From NCBI GenBank assembly GCA_026120185.1, contig JANUWF010003379.1:620001-684000 (forward strand): a DNA stretch of 64,000 nt, read 5' to 3'. This DNA comes from Voacanga thouarsii (lineage: Eukaryota > Streptophyta > Magnoliopsida > Gentianales > Apocynaceae). Made by a program: the position numbers and the translations under genes. Shown here piece by piece: positions 11,011-22,500 of the stretch. The notes under the pieces were generated by a model. That model saw only the letters and a list, made by a program, of their open reading frames with translations, was not told where the DNA came from and searched no databases. Within the stretch, counting starts at the first letter, position 1, and every line of letters starts with the position of its first letter.

Positions 11011-12480
11011 ATTTGGTTAATAGATGTATGTTAGTTTGGGTATATAAAAATCATTTATTTCTTAAGTACATTTTCAATTAAGTTTTAATTAAAATATTAG
11101 CCCCAAAACTACACATATATGGCAAGTATACTCATCGTATGACATAGTATAGAGAATTATTAAATATCGATCCTCAATGAGCAACTACCTTTAATTACTC
11201 TTCATCCATTGTTTAACCTAACAACTAAAATGACCAAATAAATTCAAGTAAAATATTCACAAAGATAAGGATTAAAAGACATGCACTTAGATAAAATTTC
11301 TAAGGATAAAATATTGATTAAGTTAGCAATTATTACAACCAATTACCATTCTAGTATCATGAAAGAATTATAAAATAGATTCCACTATCTCTGGAGTTAT
11401 AAATTTGCTATCTCTTAGTTAAAGTAGTGGATATCTCTATTTCACCAAAACAACCAAAAGATACATTAAAAACAATTCTTTAATGAATACACTTATCTCT
11501 AGTTGATATTAAATCACAAAATTTATTAAAATCCCTATCTCTTGGTGATATTAACAAACATTTGTTATCTCTCGAGTTAATTAAGAGATAACAAATGTAG
11601 AATTAATTTAATTGAAACCTATTCTAACCTTCTTCTTAGGTTAATTAGAAGGAAGAAATAATTAATTAACTACCAAATAAATATCAAGTAACCAAATACT
11701 AGAAGTTAGCAAATTAGTTGATCAAATATTAAACTCAATACAAAGTCATAATCTCTAAAATATCCTCTAAATATAATTAAAATATTAAACTCAATATCGT
11801 TCAAGAAAAGAAAAAAAAATTGGAACTTATAGACAAACCGTTCTTCCTCTCAAATGAAGATTTCTTCAAAGTAATGTTCCTCCTTGATGAATCCTTTTCT
11901 TTAATGATTAATTTCCACTTTGACTCCTTTAATTCATGAGTTTGGGTTATTTTTTTATGTTTATATAGGCCTTTTGATTGCTAAATTTGGTCCAAAAAAG
12001 TCCTATCCCATCCACAAGTCAGTTTCCAAAAAATATCTATAGAAATTGTCAAATTTTACCTAGAAAAGGATTTCCTACCACCTTTTTCCAGTGGATAGCT
12101 AGCGCCGAGTTAGGTAGGCCAACAAGCGCCGGCTCAATTTTGTCTTGAGTCGGTTAAATAACTCTATTTCTTCCCTTATTTTCTAGTGAACAGCCAGCGA
12201 GGACACCTGTATAGGGAGTGACACCAACTAAATATTGGTTTTAGTCTAATTTTGCCTATTTTTCTACAATTTTCAACCAAAGTCCAAGAAAACCTTTCTA
12301 CAACAAAATATCATCACAATATTATAAAGTAAAAGAATTAAATAGCCATTTCAGATGAAAACAACATAAATACACCTCAAATGGCTATAAAAATATATGT
12401 AAATTTAAGCTTTATCTTCCAACCTAACTGTATCTAAAATTATTATCTTTTCAAACACATGCTTTGGAATAACACCCTTT
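11011..12480. other. AT-rich insertion-like segment, unassigned
   Basis: About 1.5 kb with no open frame of note, sitting between two parts of the MULE pseudogene. It contains several degenerate copies of a TATCTCT-x-GTTGATATTA block (about 11385-11580) and a GGCAAGTATACTCATCGTATG stretch near 11120 of a type often seen in non-autonomous plant LTR elements. No TSD or terminal repeats could be fixed. It may be an intron of the MULE gene carrying an insertion. Confidence 0.35.
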
Positions 12481-14000
12481 ATTTGTTGTCTTTCCATCTT
12501 AGCAACCCAAAGATGATATATTATTAATGTTTACCTGTTCCCAAATCCCCCCATCATCTTCTTTGTCTTCATCATACTTAAAGTCAATAAATTCAAAACA
12601 TTTACTTTTAGAAGACTCCATGCCAGCATTATTTGCATCATCCTTATCAGCTAAAGCATCATTCTTGTCAACATTATGTTCTTCATCCTTCTCAGTATCT
12701 AAGTTAGCATCCATGTCAGCTTCCAAGTCTGTAGCATTATTTGCATTTTCATTTTCATCATTATTCTCAGTTTCCAAGTCAGCATCTAAGTCAACTTCTA
12801 CGTCAGCATTCATGTATGCTTCTAGATCATCATCTTCTTCAGCTTCATCATCATTCTCAACTTCTAGGTCATCATCATAGTCAACTTCCATCTTAGCATT
12901 GGTGTTAGCATCCATCTCAGATTCTATGTCTTCGTTTTCACTTTCATCACCATCTAATTCGTTTTCATCTGAGTTTCTAGGTCATCATCATAATCAGCTT
13001 CCATCTTAGCATCCATGTCAACTTCCATCTCAGATTCCATGTCTTCATTTTCACTTTCATCACCATCTAATTCATCTTTATCTGATCCCAAAACTATGAG
13101 CTCTGCCTTTCCACATTCCTTAATATTTGAATGCCTTAACATCAATCTCATGCTTCTCCTTGATGCCTTCCTACCAGTAATACTTAAGTTTTTCTTATTC
13201 TTGCCGGTCTTCTCTTTCTTGTTAGTTTTATTATTCTTGCTTGACAAAAAAGCACATAAGCCTTCTCTTTCTTGTTTATTGAGGATGTCTCATCATTTTT
13301 CTTAGCACCTTTCACAATCTTACTTGCTGGAATTGTCTTTTTTCACACTTACCTCCTTGTCTACAGTTATCATTTCTATCTTCTCACCTTTCTTAGAAAT
13401 TGAAATTTGCTCCTCAATCTCACACTTCTTCTTGCAGATACCTTGACAACAATAGCTGAGTTTTTCTTCACCCATTTTGGAATTGTTTTGGCACTATTGC
13501 TTCTTTTTAGCTTTTTAATTGAAAATGATACTTGAGACTCTTGTGCCTCCTTAATGTTACTTGGCTTTATAGTTTTAGTACTGCCCTTCTTAGTCATGGA
13601 CTTATCTTCTATAACTACAGTACTTGATAATTGCTGACCATTATTATTATTTTTTTTTGTTGAACATTACCTTACTAGTTGTAGGTACACTATTTGGGAA
13701 TAACACCTCAATAGCCTCATTGTGAATAAAATAAACCTCAATAGCCCCATCTTTGCTCCTAGTTCAACCATTGCAAGAGCATCCTTGTCCCCACCAATAA
13801 ACATGAACTTCTGACCCTCATTTGCTCTAGAGTGTCTATAGAAAAATTGACACTCTTTTTTATATCCTAAATCTTTTGCCACTACATTTAATACTTTTAA
13901 GGATCACAAGTCTATATTACATTATCAAAGTAATCTACAACACCTCCAATGCATATTTTCATACTAGTGCTAACAAGCAGACTACCATGATGAAGTACAG
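12481..14000 (-). pseudogene. MULE transposase N-terminal part: PB1-like domain, basic and acidic regions
   Basis: On the minus strand, about 14000-13910 reads Leu-His-His-Gly-Ser ... Ile-Gly-Gly-Val-Val-Asp-Tyr-Phe-Asp. After stops, 13882-13690 continues with Lys-Asp-Leu-Gly-Tyr-Lys and an Asp-Lys-Asp-Ala-Leu-Ala-Met block. Both are typical of the PB1-like N-terminal domain of plant MULE transposases (HHGG ... Y.GG.v.yfD ... e.lGY ... D.da..M). Further on, 13597-13376 and 13247-13100 are Lys/Arg-rich with a repeated Arg-Arg-Ser-(Val/Met)-Arg-Leu. Then 13080-12540 is strongly acidic with DxDxE-type repeats. Stops and frameshifts break it. The plus-strand Ser-rich frame at 12527-12880 is its antisense shadow. 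The gene continues at 11010. Confidence 0.7.
12850..13080. repeat. About 115-bp tandem duplication in the MULE acidic region
   Basis: The block starting near 12850 (AACTTCTAGGTCATCATCAT ... CACCATCTAATTC) recurs at about 12965-13080 with few changes and a small indel. Both copies encode the same acidic residues on the minus strand, so the duplication lengthened the acidic tract. Confidence 0.7.
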
Positions 14001-15240
14001 TTGTGAAGTCTTTAGAATTCGGAGCTATCACTATGATAAAAAAAGAGGCAAAAGTTAATTGAAAAGAATGAAATACAATGAAAAAGGCAAAAGACAAACT
14101 AATCAAGAAGTCGTGAAGTTTGACTAAGACACTAAAAAAAGAGGCAAAAAGATATAAAGTCCTACCAAGTCGGTATATAAAGATACCAAAGACAGATAAT
14201 GTCATAGTAAAGCTAACTAGGAAAAAAATAATTGGGACCACACCAACATTAACGAACACAAATATGCTAAAGGGTATACAACCAGTCAAGAACAACATTC
14301 CTAGACCACCCAAGGTAATCAATAAATAGAGACATTCTTGAGGCAAAAGATGAAAAAACACTAAGTTAGAAAATTTAGAACCAGACAAGCATAATACCTG
14401 AAAAAGCATAATCTGGGACAAAACTATTGGGAAGACATTAAATCATTTAAACAAAGACAATGCATAAAAAAACTACATTTTAGACAGCTCAAACTGTTAC
14501 AAAAAAAAAAAAACAAAAAAAAAAAAAACAAAAACAACAACACCACCCAATAAATCTTCAAAGATTGAAAAAAATCACTATTTAATGTTTCATTACTACT
14601 ATAAACAGATAGAAAAGTAAATAGCTACTTATCATACACTGGGTCACTGACATTCGGCCCCAACTCTCGTCACAAATACATTTTCTTGTCTGTGACTCGA
14701 GAATAGATTCAAGTTGGGTAGCGACGTGGTTGGCCCTAGCTTGGTTCCTCTGATTGAGAATGGATGAATGAAGTTTTGGGAGAGTATTTTGGTGTTGATT
14801 AACATCGGGTCGCCATTTGGTTTGGATCACTGCAAGTATTGTGCCAGCTTTGCTCTTCATTAATATGTCCACGTGCAAGGAATGTGAATTATTTCGTTGA
14901 ATTCTATTGCATATTAAGTGGATAGAACTTTAAAAAAGAAAATATATATATTGAGGATCTCAAAAATTAAAAAAAAAAAGAATTTGAGACTATCATGCGA
15001 CAAGTAAAATAGATTAAAGACTATTCATGCAAATTTACCAAGGCATTAGTGTAATTGCAACTTTTAAAAAGTTTTGTGGACAAAGTGTCACTTATACGAA
15101 CCTCAAGGACTTCATAGCAATTAACACATTCCTATAGTGTCTGCGTCATGGCTTATCCTGATCCCTGAAGCTCTTTGCCTCCGCTAAAAAAGTAAAAACA
15201 GACATTTTTAACAGGAAAAAAAAAAAAAAAAGAAAAGAAA
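14001..15240. other. Intergenic stretch upstream of PTB3, A-rich runs
   Basis: Contains A-rich tracts at about 14500-14545, 14968-14980 and 15218-15232 and no convincing gene. The minus-strand frame at 14582-14878 has no recognised domain, and 14120-14329 on the plus strand is Lys-rich and probably fortuitous. The far left may still be the start of the MULE. The right part should hold the PTB3 promoter. Confidence 0.5.
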
Positions 15241-15256
15241 GAGAAGCCTATAGCCT

Positions 15257-15262
15257 CACGTG
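15257..15262. promoter_or_regulatory. G-box CACGTG in the PTB3 promoter
   Basis: A perfect palindromic CACGTG about 35 bases before the pyrimidine-rich leader. Plant bZIP and bHLH factors bind this core. No clear TATA box was seen between it and the leader. The regulatory role is inferred. Confidence 0.4.
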
Positions 15263-15284
15263 TACCAAAGGTCAAAATTCCCGA

Positions 15285-16474
15285 AACCCTATTCGTCTCT
15301 CTCTCTCTCTCTCTCTCTCTCCTTTCTGCTCAGCTGGGGTTTTAGGTCCCCAATCTCTCTCTTTCAGGTTAGATCTAAGTTCAGTGCTCTTTGATTTTGA
15401 GTTGTTTCATGCAGGTTCACTTATCGTTCGGCTAACTTCTAGAAAGTCTTGCTACTGTTGCAACTCTCTTTGATATATTTCGGATTTGTGGAACCGTTTG
15501 TTTCTGTCCTGTTTATGATTTTTGAACTGGGTTTTTCCTTTCTTGAATTTTTTTCCTAATTCTTGAATTTTGTAGACATCTGGCATTGGAGTAAGAGTGA
15601 AATGTTGTGGATAATTAGTAAAAATCTGTAAAATCAAGAGATTTGTCATGTTCTCGGATTCTTTGAATTTGATTTGATTTGACTTACGGCCATGGGAGTG
15701 GATAGACTTGTCAGGCCAGGAGGAAGGTGGCAAATTGTGGCATGAAATTGTGGACCGGTTAGCCATGAGCATTCTTTCAAATCAGGAGAGTTTGCTATGA
15801 CTTGATTTCCTTCAAGGCGCAGAGCCCATCTTCTTATTAAATGAATCTTTTTATTTGGTTTATACAAATGTAAGATTAGAATTGTTTAGAATGTAGGATT
15901 AGAATTGTTTAGAGTGGATTTTGTTGTCCATGTGACTTATTTATCTTTCATAAAGTGTTCTTTTATGAACAAAGCAATGGGGCGGGCAGATGATAATCTG
16001 TATGTTGTCCTGGTATCTGGGGTTGATCCATTAATTGCCAAACTTATACTTCATTTCCAATAGTTTCCAATGGCGACTCTGGTAACCTTCTTCCATCGGG
16101 AAATAGTAAAAAGTTTTTGACCTATTATTGCAGCAAAATTCTTTTCACGTATAACTTGTTTCTTCTGGCCTGGTCAATTTTGTATTTATTATCAAATTAT
16201 TATGCTCATAGGGGAACGAAAAGTATCTTACTTTTATCAATCGGAAAAAGGGTATTTTCTTCCTCAAATTCTTTTGGTGTCTGTGGCATATGTGATTTAT
16301 AAAGTGGTATCCTTTCATCTTCCTGGGCAATCTCTTGTTCCTAATATTTGTCTGCCCTTTTGATTATATACTAATCGCAAACTTAGAAATTCTGCACAGC
16401 TAGATCACGTCTAAATCTAATGGTGAGAGGCATTCTTGTTGATGTTTATTTTATTGGTTTTTTAGGTCCTTGAG
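15285..16474 (+). other. PTB3: PTB3 5' leader with an intron in the 5' UTR
   Basis: A leader exon is inferred from about 15285 to 15367, where TTTCAG is followed by the donor GTTAGA. The intron would run 15368-16465, ending TTTTTTAG, and 9 untranslated bases precede the ATG. Leader introns near the start codon are common in plant RNA-binding protein genes. The transcription start was not determined. Confidence 0.55.
15296..15321 (+). repeat. (TC)n microsatellite in the PTB3 leader
   Basis: An uninterrupted TC run of about 26 bases, followed by further pyrimidine-rich sequence to 15367. TC-rich leaders are frequent near plant transcription starts. CU-rich RNA is also the ligand class of PTB proteins. 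Confidence 0.85.
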
Positions 16475-16531
16475 ATGGCAGAACCTTCAAAAGTCATTCA
16501 TGTGCGCAATGTGGGACATGAAATCTCTGAG
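16475..16531 (+). CDS. PTB3: PTB3 coding exon 1
   Basis: Residues 1-19, including RNP2 of RRM1 (VIHVRN). Donor GTTTGA. A 3660-bp intron follows, by far the longest in the gene. Confidence 0.93.
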
Positions 16532-19500
16532 GTTTGATATGAGAATAAATCTTGTATACATGCTACATTTCTGTTATTGATTTTTCTTTTGTTTCTTTTG
16601 TTTTTAAGTATTTCAAGAGACTTTATCCGTATTCATAATCTCAAGGTTGATTTTAACTTGTTAAAGCATCTCATAAATGAAATACTGCTGTTTTGGCTTC
16701 AAACAGGCCATTGAACATCAAATTATGCCTCTCATTGCTACCTAGAAGATTTTATATTACACACACTATTTTGTGTGATTCTAAAGTTCATTTATTAGCA
16801 TCTTACGTTCTCTTTGTTGTGATTCATTCATTGTGGTTTTACTCTTGTGTGTATTATTTCTCACTTGTGGTATTGGGCCATGTTAATATTCTTTACACAG
16901 CTGTTCCCTTGGAATAAGAAAAGTTTGAAATGGAAGGAAATACTAGAGTTTTAAGGTTGCTGGCTCATTGGGACAAACAGATTTTACGGTAAACCAACAG
17001 TTGCTGACCAAGCTATCAAAATATCAAAACCTTAGTGATTTAAGGGGGCCGCAAGTCAGTGGAAAATTTTATTATTATAAACAACTAAGGCGATCACCCA
17101 TTCTGACTCTATAATTCTCCTGGACCTGGAGTGGTGTTTGAACCACTGCATTAGCCCATACTGCTACCAAACTCTTTCCCAGCATGATTCTTTTCACTAG
17201 ATGATTCAACAGTCTTCCATTTCTATCTTCCCCTTCCCTTATCGAGCCACTGAGATGCCACTGGTAGTCATATTTCCCAGTTCCCATACAGCTATGCCAT
17301 GTTAGTGATACAGTGTTATAATACTGGAATGTCATAATTTTCTGGTGAATGACGGTGCATTTGAGCTGCTTTCTTGTGCAACACAAAGTATATGGGGAAA
17401 GAAATTCAAGAATTGTTTTTTTAATATTAGTAAATTTTGGTCCATGAGATGAATTAATTTGTTGAAAGTATAGAATGAAGTCTATTCTACTTTATTTGTT
17501 TGTTCTGAATTGGGTTCTTCTGTCTGACTGGACACAGATAGCAAGGCATATGGGATTTGTAAGTTTAAGACATGGTGGAAACATTTCTCTTTTTTATATA
17601 GTTTCAAAATTGAGGAGAAAGTGGGGAATATGGGATTTCTTGAGGTATAAATTTCCTAAGCAAAGTAATTTGTTAAAACTTTTGATGTTTATGAACACTA
17701 TTTTGATCCCAAAAAAAAAAAAGAAAGAAAGAAACCCTGAATTTGGGGATACTTTAGTAGTACGAGTAACATTTCTCCAATGCATTCTAACTAAAATTAG
17801 TTCATCTATTGGCATCTACGTTACCCTAAGGCTAGAATATAAAGGAAAGATATAGCAGATGGTTTCAGTTTCCCTCCATCCTTGTTTAGAACAGTTGAAT
17901 AGTGTAAGTGGCTAGGAATTTATTTTGATGAGAATGGTTGAATGTAAAAAAAATTATTAAAAGTGTGGGGTTTGGTGGGGTCCAAAGTGAGATTAAAGAG
18001 AGAGAATATAATGTGTTGTGAGTGTATGACAGGTCTTGAGAAACGAAAATTATTTAAATTAATGTTATTTTAAATTTGAGTTTTGGTTTGGAATGGGAAG
18101 AATCCCTTCCCACTTACAGACGTAATGTGTCTATTTTTGTTTTTTTGGGCCCCAAAATGGTGTCTTCATTTTAAAACCTTGTTAAAATGAAGTAGATGTT
18201 TAATTAATATTTTGGATATAGGACATCATGTTCTTGTGGGAAAATTAGCTTATTCTGGTTGGAAATATTGCAAAACTGCTTGGGAGAAGCTAAATAGAGC
18301 ACAAATCTTCTTCTCCTGCTTGCTTATACAGTAATTAATTGCCTATCTCCCTACACACTTTCCTGGAACCTAAACTTCTTTTCCACCTGCAACCCAAGAG
18401 TTAACTTGCCCTCCTTTTTCAAGTTAGGAAAGCATAAAATCTTTACCTGAATACTGTGGTATTTCCAATCACCCGAGAGGGTTTGAAACAAGCAATTAAT
18501 GAATAGGAAGATGCCCGCCAAATGGAAGCTTTCCTTTTCATAATCTCTTCCAAACCAGTATTCCCCTCTGGGGCATGTCATTGCTTGGATCAGAAGCCCC
18601 TACGTTTACAAAGAAAGTCGAGAGTAAACAGTGCTGAATAAAGTTGGTAGCTTGGGATGAAGGAGAGATGAAGGTCGCTGTATGTTCCTTTAGCTATAGG
18701 TGTGTCCAATCCGATAATTGTACATTCCACATAGTGCAAGGAAGCTCTGTGGGGTTTCATACGAGGTTGCTTGCAGTGCCATCGCACAACCAGTGCAGCC
18801 ATCCAGTGCGAAGGCCGTCATAGACCAGGTTGCTGTCTGTTGCACTCATGGTCATTAAACTCTTGTGTGGGGACTTGCTGTAAGCTGCTATTTTGTTTTT
18901 GCACTGCCCCTACGCCGTTCTCAGTGAGTAATGTATACTGTTTTCATCATTTCACTGGACCTTGAGTTGCCCTACACAAACTTGTTTGCTCAGTTGGGCT
19001 TAATGCATTGTGGGTTTAGAAGGACACTCCATGCACTTCTGCACTAGTCTGGGCCATGTAGAGACTTACAACAGGCTAGCCTTCCAAGTCTGGCTTGTCC
19101 AGGATGGACCCATCAAAGTATTTGTTCAAGGAGCCCGCACTACGAGGAAGGATTGCTTGGTGGCAGCTGTTGTTATCAGAGTTCGACATCACTCATGTCA
19201 TGCAGAAATCCGGTCAAACCACTTAATTAGTAAGAGAGGGCCATCTTGCATTGCAGAACACCTATTATTACTGGATTACTCGCTTTTAGTAGGGCATAGC
19301 AGATCCTGTGCATCAAAGGAGTAGAAGAGGAGAACTTGTTGAGAATGGAAAATACAAAAGAAAACCATTTTAAGGGAAAAAAAAAAAAAGAAACTCATAA
19401 AACAAGTGCTCCAAGAGGAAAACTGAAGGCAATCTGGTATGCTGCAAATGGGAATGGATATGGATTACTTGGAGCCCAATGCAGGGCGTGAATAAAACGA

Positions 19501-22500
19501 TAGGTGACAAATTTTTTGTAAGAGTACCTTTCTTCTGCAGACTCTCTGACTGATGGCATATCAATACCATGAGGGAAAGGTGAAAAGAAGCCTATTTAGG
19601 GACTGCAATAATGAATCTATTTGCCAGAGAGTATGCCTTCTTAACAAGATATCCTAATTTGTAAATAACCTGTTGCTGTATCTGCAATTTAAGATATGGT
19701 GTCAGTTTATGGCCACAATTTATCTGCTTGGGTGGTAAGACTAATCTTAGTGTAATTACTGGAATGTATCCCTTGTGTTGGAGAAAATTTTCTTCACCTC
19801 TTAATTTCTCTTGCTGCCGTTTCTTAACTCCTTATTTCTTTAGAAAAAAAGAAGGGGTTGTTGGGGGGGGGGGGGGGGCTCTTCGACAGCATGGCAGTTT
19901 GTGTAATTTTGTTGCAAATCCTAGTTCTTAGTTCAAGAAAATCATTATCCGTGGTTAGCTTGGCCCTGAAACAAAATTCTTTCTCTTTTAACTAGTGTAA
20001 ATGAGTTCTTTAGGTCTGATTGTATTTTCAGGAACAACAGTATGATGTTTTGTTTTGGGCGGTAGCAGTGGCAGGAGGAATTATGGCTACACTATGTAGT
20101 CCTGCAGCTTTAGATTACAGAGAATTCTTTTAATGGTTGCAATATCTCCTTATTGGAGTATTGACCGTTGTCATTTCCATTGTGATTACAGAATGATTTG
20201 CTTCAGCTTTTCCAACCATTTGGAGTCATCACCAAACTTGTGATGCTTCGGGCAAAAAACCAGGTGCTTCTATGCATATAACTCAAGGAACTATATTTCT
20301 TAATTCTTAAAAGTAAATGTGATGCAAGGAAAAATGACTTGTGCTATTACATGTGCATGAGCAAATCTTAAGATCTTTTTTCTATGTAGGCTCTCCTTCA
20401 AATGCAAGATATTCCTTCAGCTGTAAATGCTTTGCAATTCTATACAAATGTTCAACCAAGTATAAGGTGCCTGGTTATTGATTTTTATAATTCATGGGAA
20501 ATCAACTGTTCCTAAGGCAATTTGCTGAATGGCTGTACATTTTCCTTCTATTTGGATTCAATTTGTGCTATAGGGGTAGGAATGTCTACATTCAGTTTTC
20601 ATCACATCAGGAGCTAACAACTATGGATCAGAGTACTCAAGGCCGGGGAGATGAGGTTAGTATGCTTAATAGCAGCATGCAATGACCTTGGTGCAATTGA
20701 TGTATTTTAGATGAGTGCCTGCTTGGGAATTTGGTATTGAGATTGGATTTTACTGTTCTTTGACTCTGCTGTCTTACTTGCTAGGATGAGAAGAGGCAAC
20801 TAGAACATTAGTAATCCTTTAAATATATTCACATGCTTACCAGAGTAGTAACTGAGAATTTTGTTTGTGACACATTTATGCCCATATCAGGTAGTTACAG
20901 TACTTATATGACAAATATGAAGTGTAACAAGGTTCTGGGTTCTTGCCTGTTAATACTTATGTTACTTTTTATCATTTCAGGCATATAAAGACTTACGCTG
21001 TGTAGTTTTTAGCATGTAAAAAATTCAAACCCAGTTCAAGGGAACAATGAGCATCCTAATGATGAGAAACTCCTATAGTTATTATACTGAAGGGTGGAAA
21101 GTTAAGTGGAAAAGAAGAAATTGTAAGCCAAGATAGTGATGTCTGTGGTAGAGAGTTTAAAAGCTTCTAAACATGCTTTATTCTGTTGTATTTGTGATTT
21201 GAGTTGTTGAGTGGTAGAGTGATATGTACATGAAGTCCAGTTATGCATGCAAACAGCTTCTTCTGTCAATCACCTACTCTAAAATCACCCAAAGGAAGAA
21301 GAAATATAAGTGCAAAAGACAAACCTTACATTTCTTCGTACAGAAGATACCTCACTTAGATGTTTAAAGTGAAACGTTGAGGCTGTATGCGCTATGACAT
21401 CCCTAAGAATTCAAATGACATTCTTTCTGGCTAGGAAGCCAAGGGATACTGATAGGATAATTCAAAAATTCAGAGGTTACATAATTCTGTTTTCACACTT
21501 GGTCTAGAAGTGTATCATTTTAAGGTCTCATGTGAGCCTTCAGATAAGAGAACTGACCCACCCCTACAGTACAAGGAAAAATGTTTCTTTTTCTTTTTGG
21601 ATTATTTTGTCGTTATCTCTTGTGATGTAATGCTTATGATGAAATATCTATGTTCTTTAGTTCTATCTCCTTTCTCTGCACTTTCTTTTCTATTCATTCT
21701 CTTCTCTTCTCTCTCTTCTGTCTCTGTGCTGGTCTGCCGTGGGGCTCTCTGTGGATATTCAGCCTAATCGAATTCTGTTAGTTACAATACATCACATGCT
21801 ATACCCCATTACTGTGGAAGTGCTGCATCAAGTGTTTTCTCCTCATGGATTTGTAGAGAAGATCGTCACGTTTCAGAAGTCGGCTGGTCAGCATCTTCAA
21901 GTTTTCTCCCTCTTCTTTCTCACTTTTTCTTATTTCTTTGCTCATTTTGGCTTGTGAAGTTTGCTGTTCTCCTGTGCCATTTTGATATAAGAGGTTCACA
22001 TCGTTGCCTATTTGTATTCATCTTTGTGTCAGAAGGCTATCTTCGGTTTGAGGGCATATTTTTTGATTATTTTCTGCCTATTATGCACAGATTGTTTGGT
22101 GGTTATTTTAGATTGTGAAAGATGTCTTTTCTGATAGCATGTTTAGGTATTCCTTTTATGTTTTTCTGAACTATTCTGTAATTTTTGCAGGTTTCCAAGC
22201 TTTAATTCAGTATCAGCTGCAGCAAAGTGCCATTTCTGCAAGAAATTCTCTTCAGGTATTTTGGCCGTATGGTTTCTGTCTGAGGATGATGCCTCTTAAA
22301 ATTGATTTGCTTGGAAACTGATTTGTTTACATTTTTAGGGCCGTAACATATATGATGGTTGCTGTCAGCTAGACATTCAGTTCTCAAAGTATGGTTCAAG
22401 TTTTATTAGTTGTTACTATTTTGTCTTTATTGTTTCACTATTGTTCTTGATGCGATGATGGAATATTGTTGATATTATTTGATTCTCCCCTTCATGCAGC

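Noticed and set aside
12527..12880. Plus-strand Ser-rich frame of 117 codons
   Set aside because: It is the antisense of the acidic MULE region (GAT/GAA codons read as ATC/TTC and TCA), with no own features.
14582..14878. 98-codon minus-strand frame as a gene upstream of PTB3
   Set aside because: No recognised motif, and its C-terminal end is a short hydrophobic run from T-rich sequence. Not enough to support a gene.
17475..17855. 126-codon frame in the same intron
   Set aside because: Low-complexity Lys run from poly-A and no family resemblance. A 73-codon frame overlaps it on the other strand.
19010..19324. 104-codon frame in the PTB3 intron as a separate gene
   Set aside because: No recognised domain and no splice or promoter context. 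Kept only as part of the intron finding.
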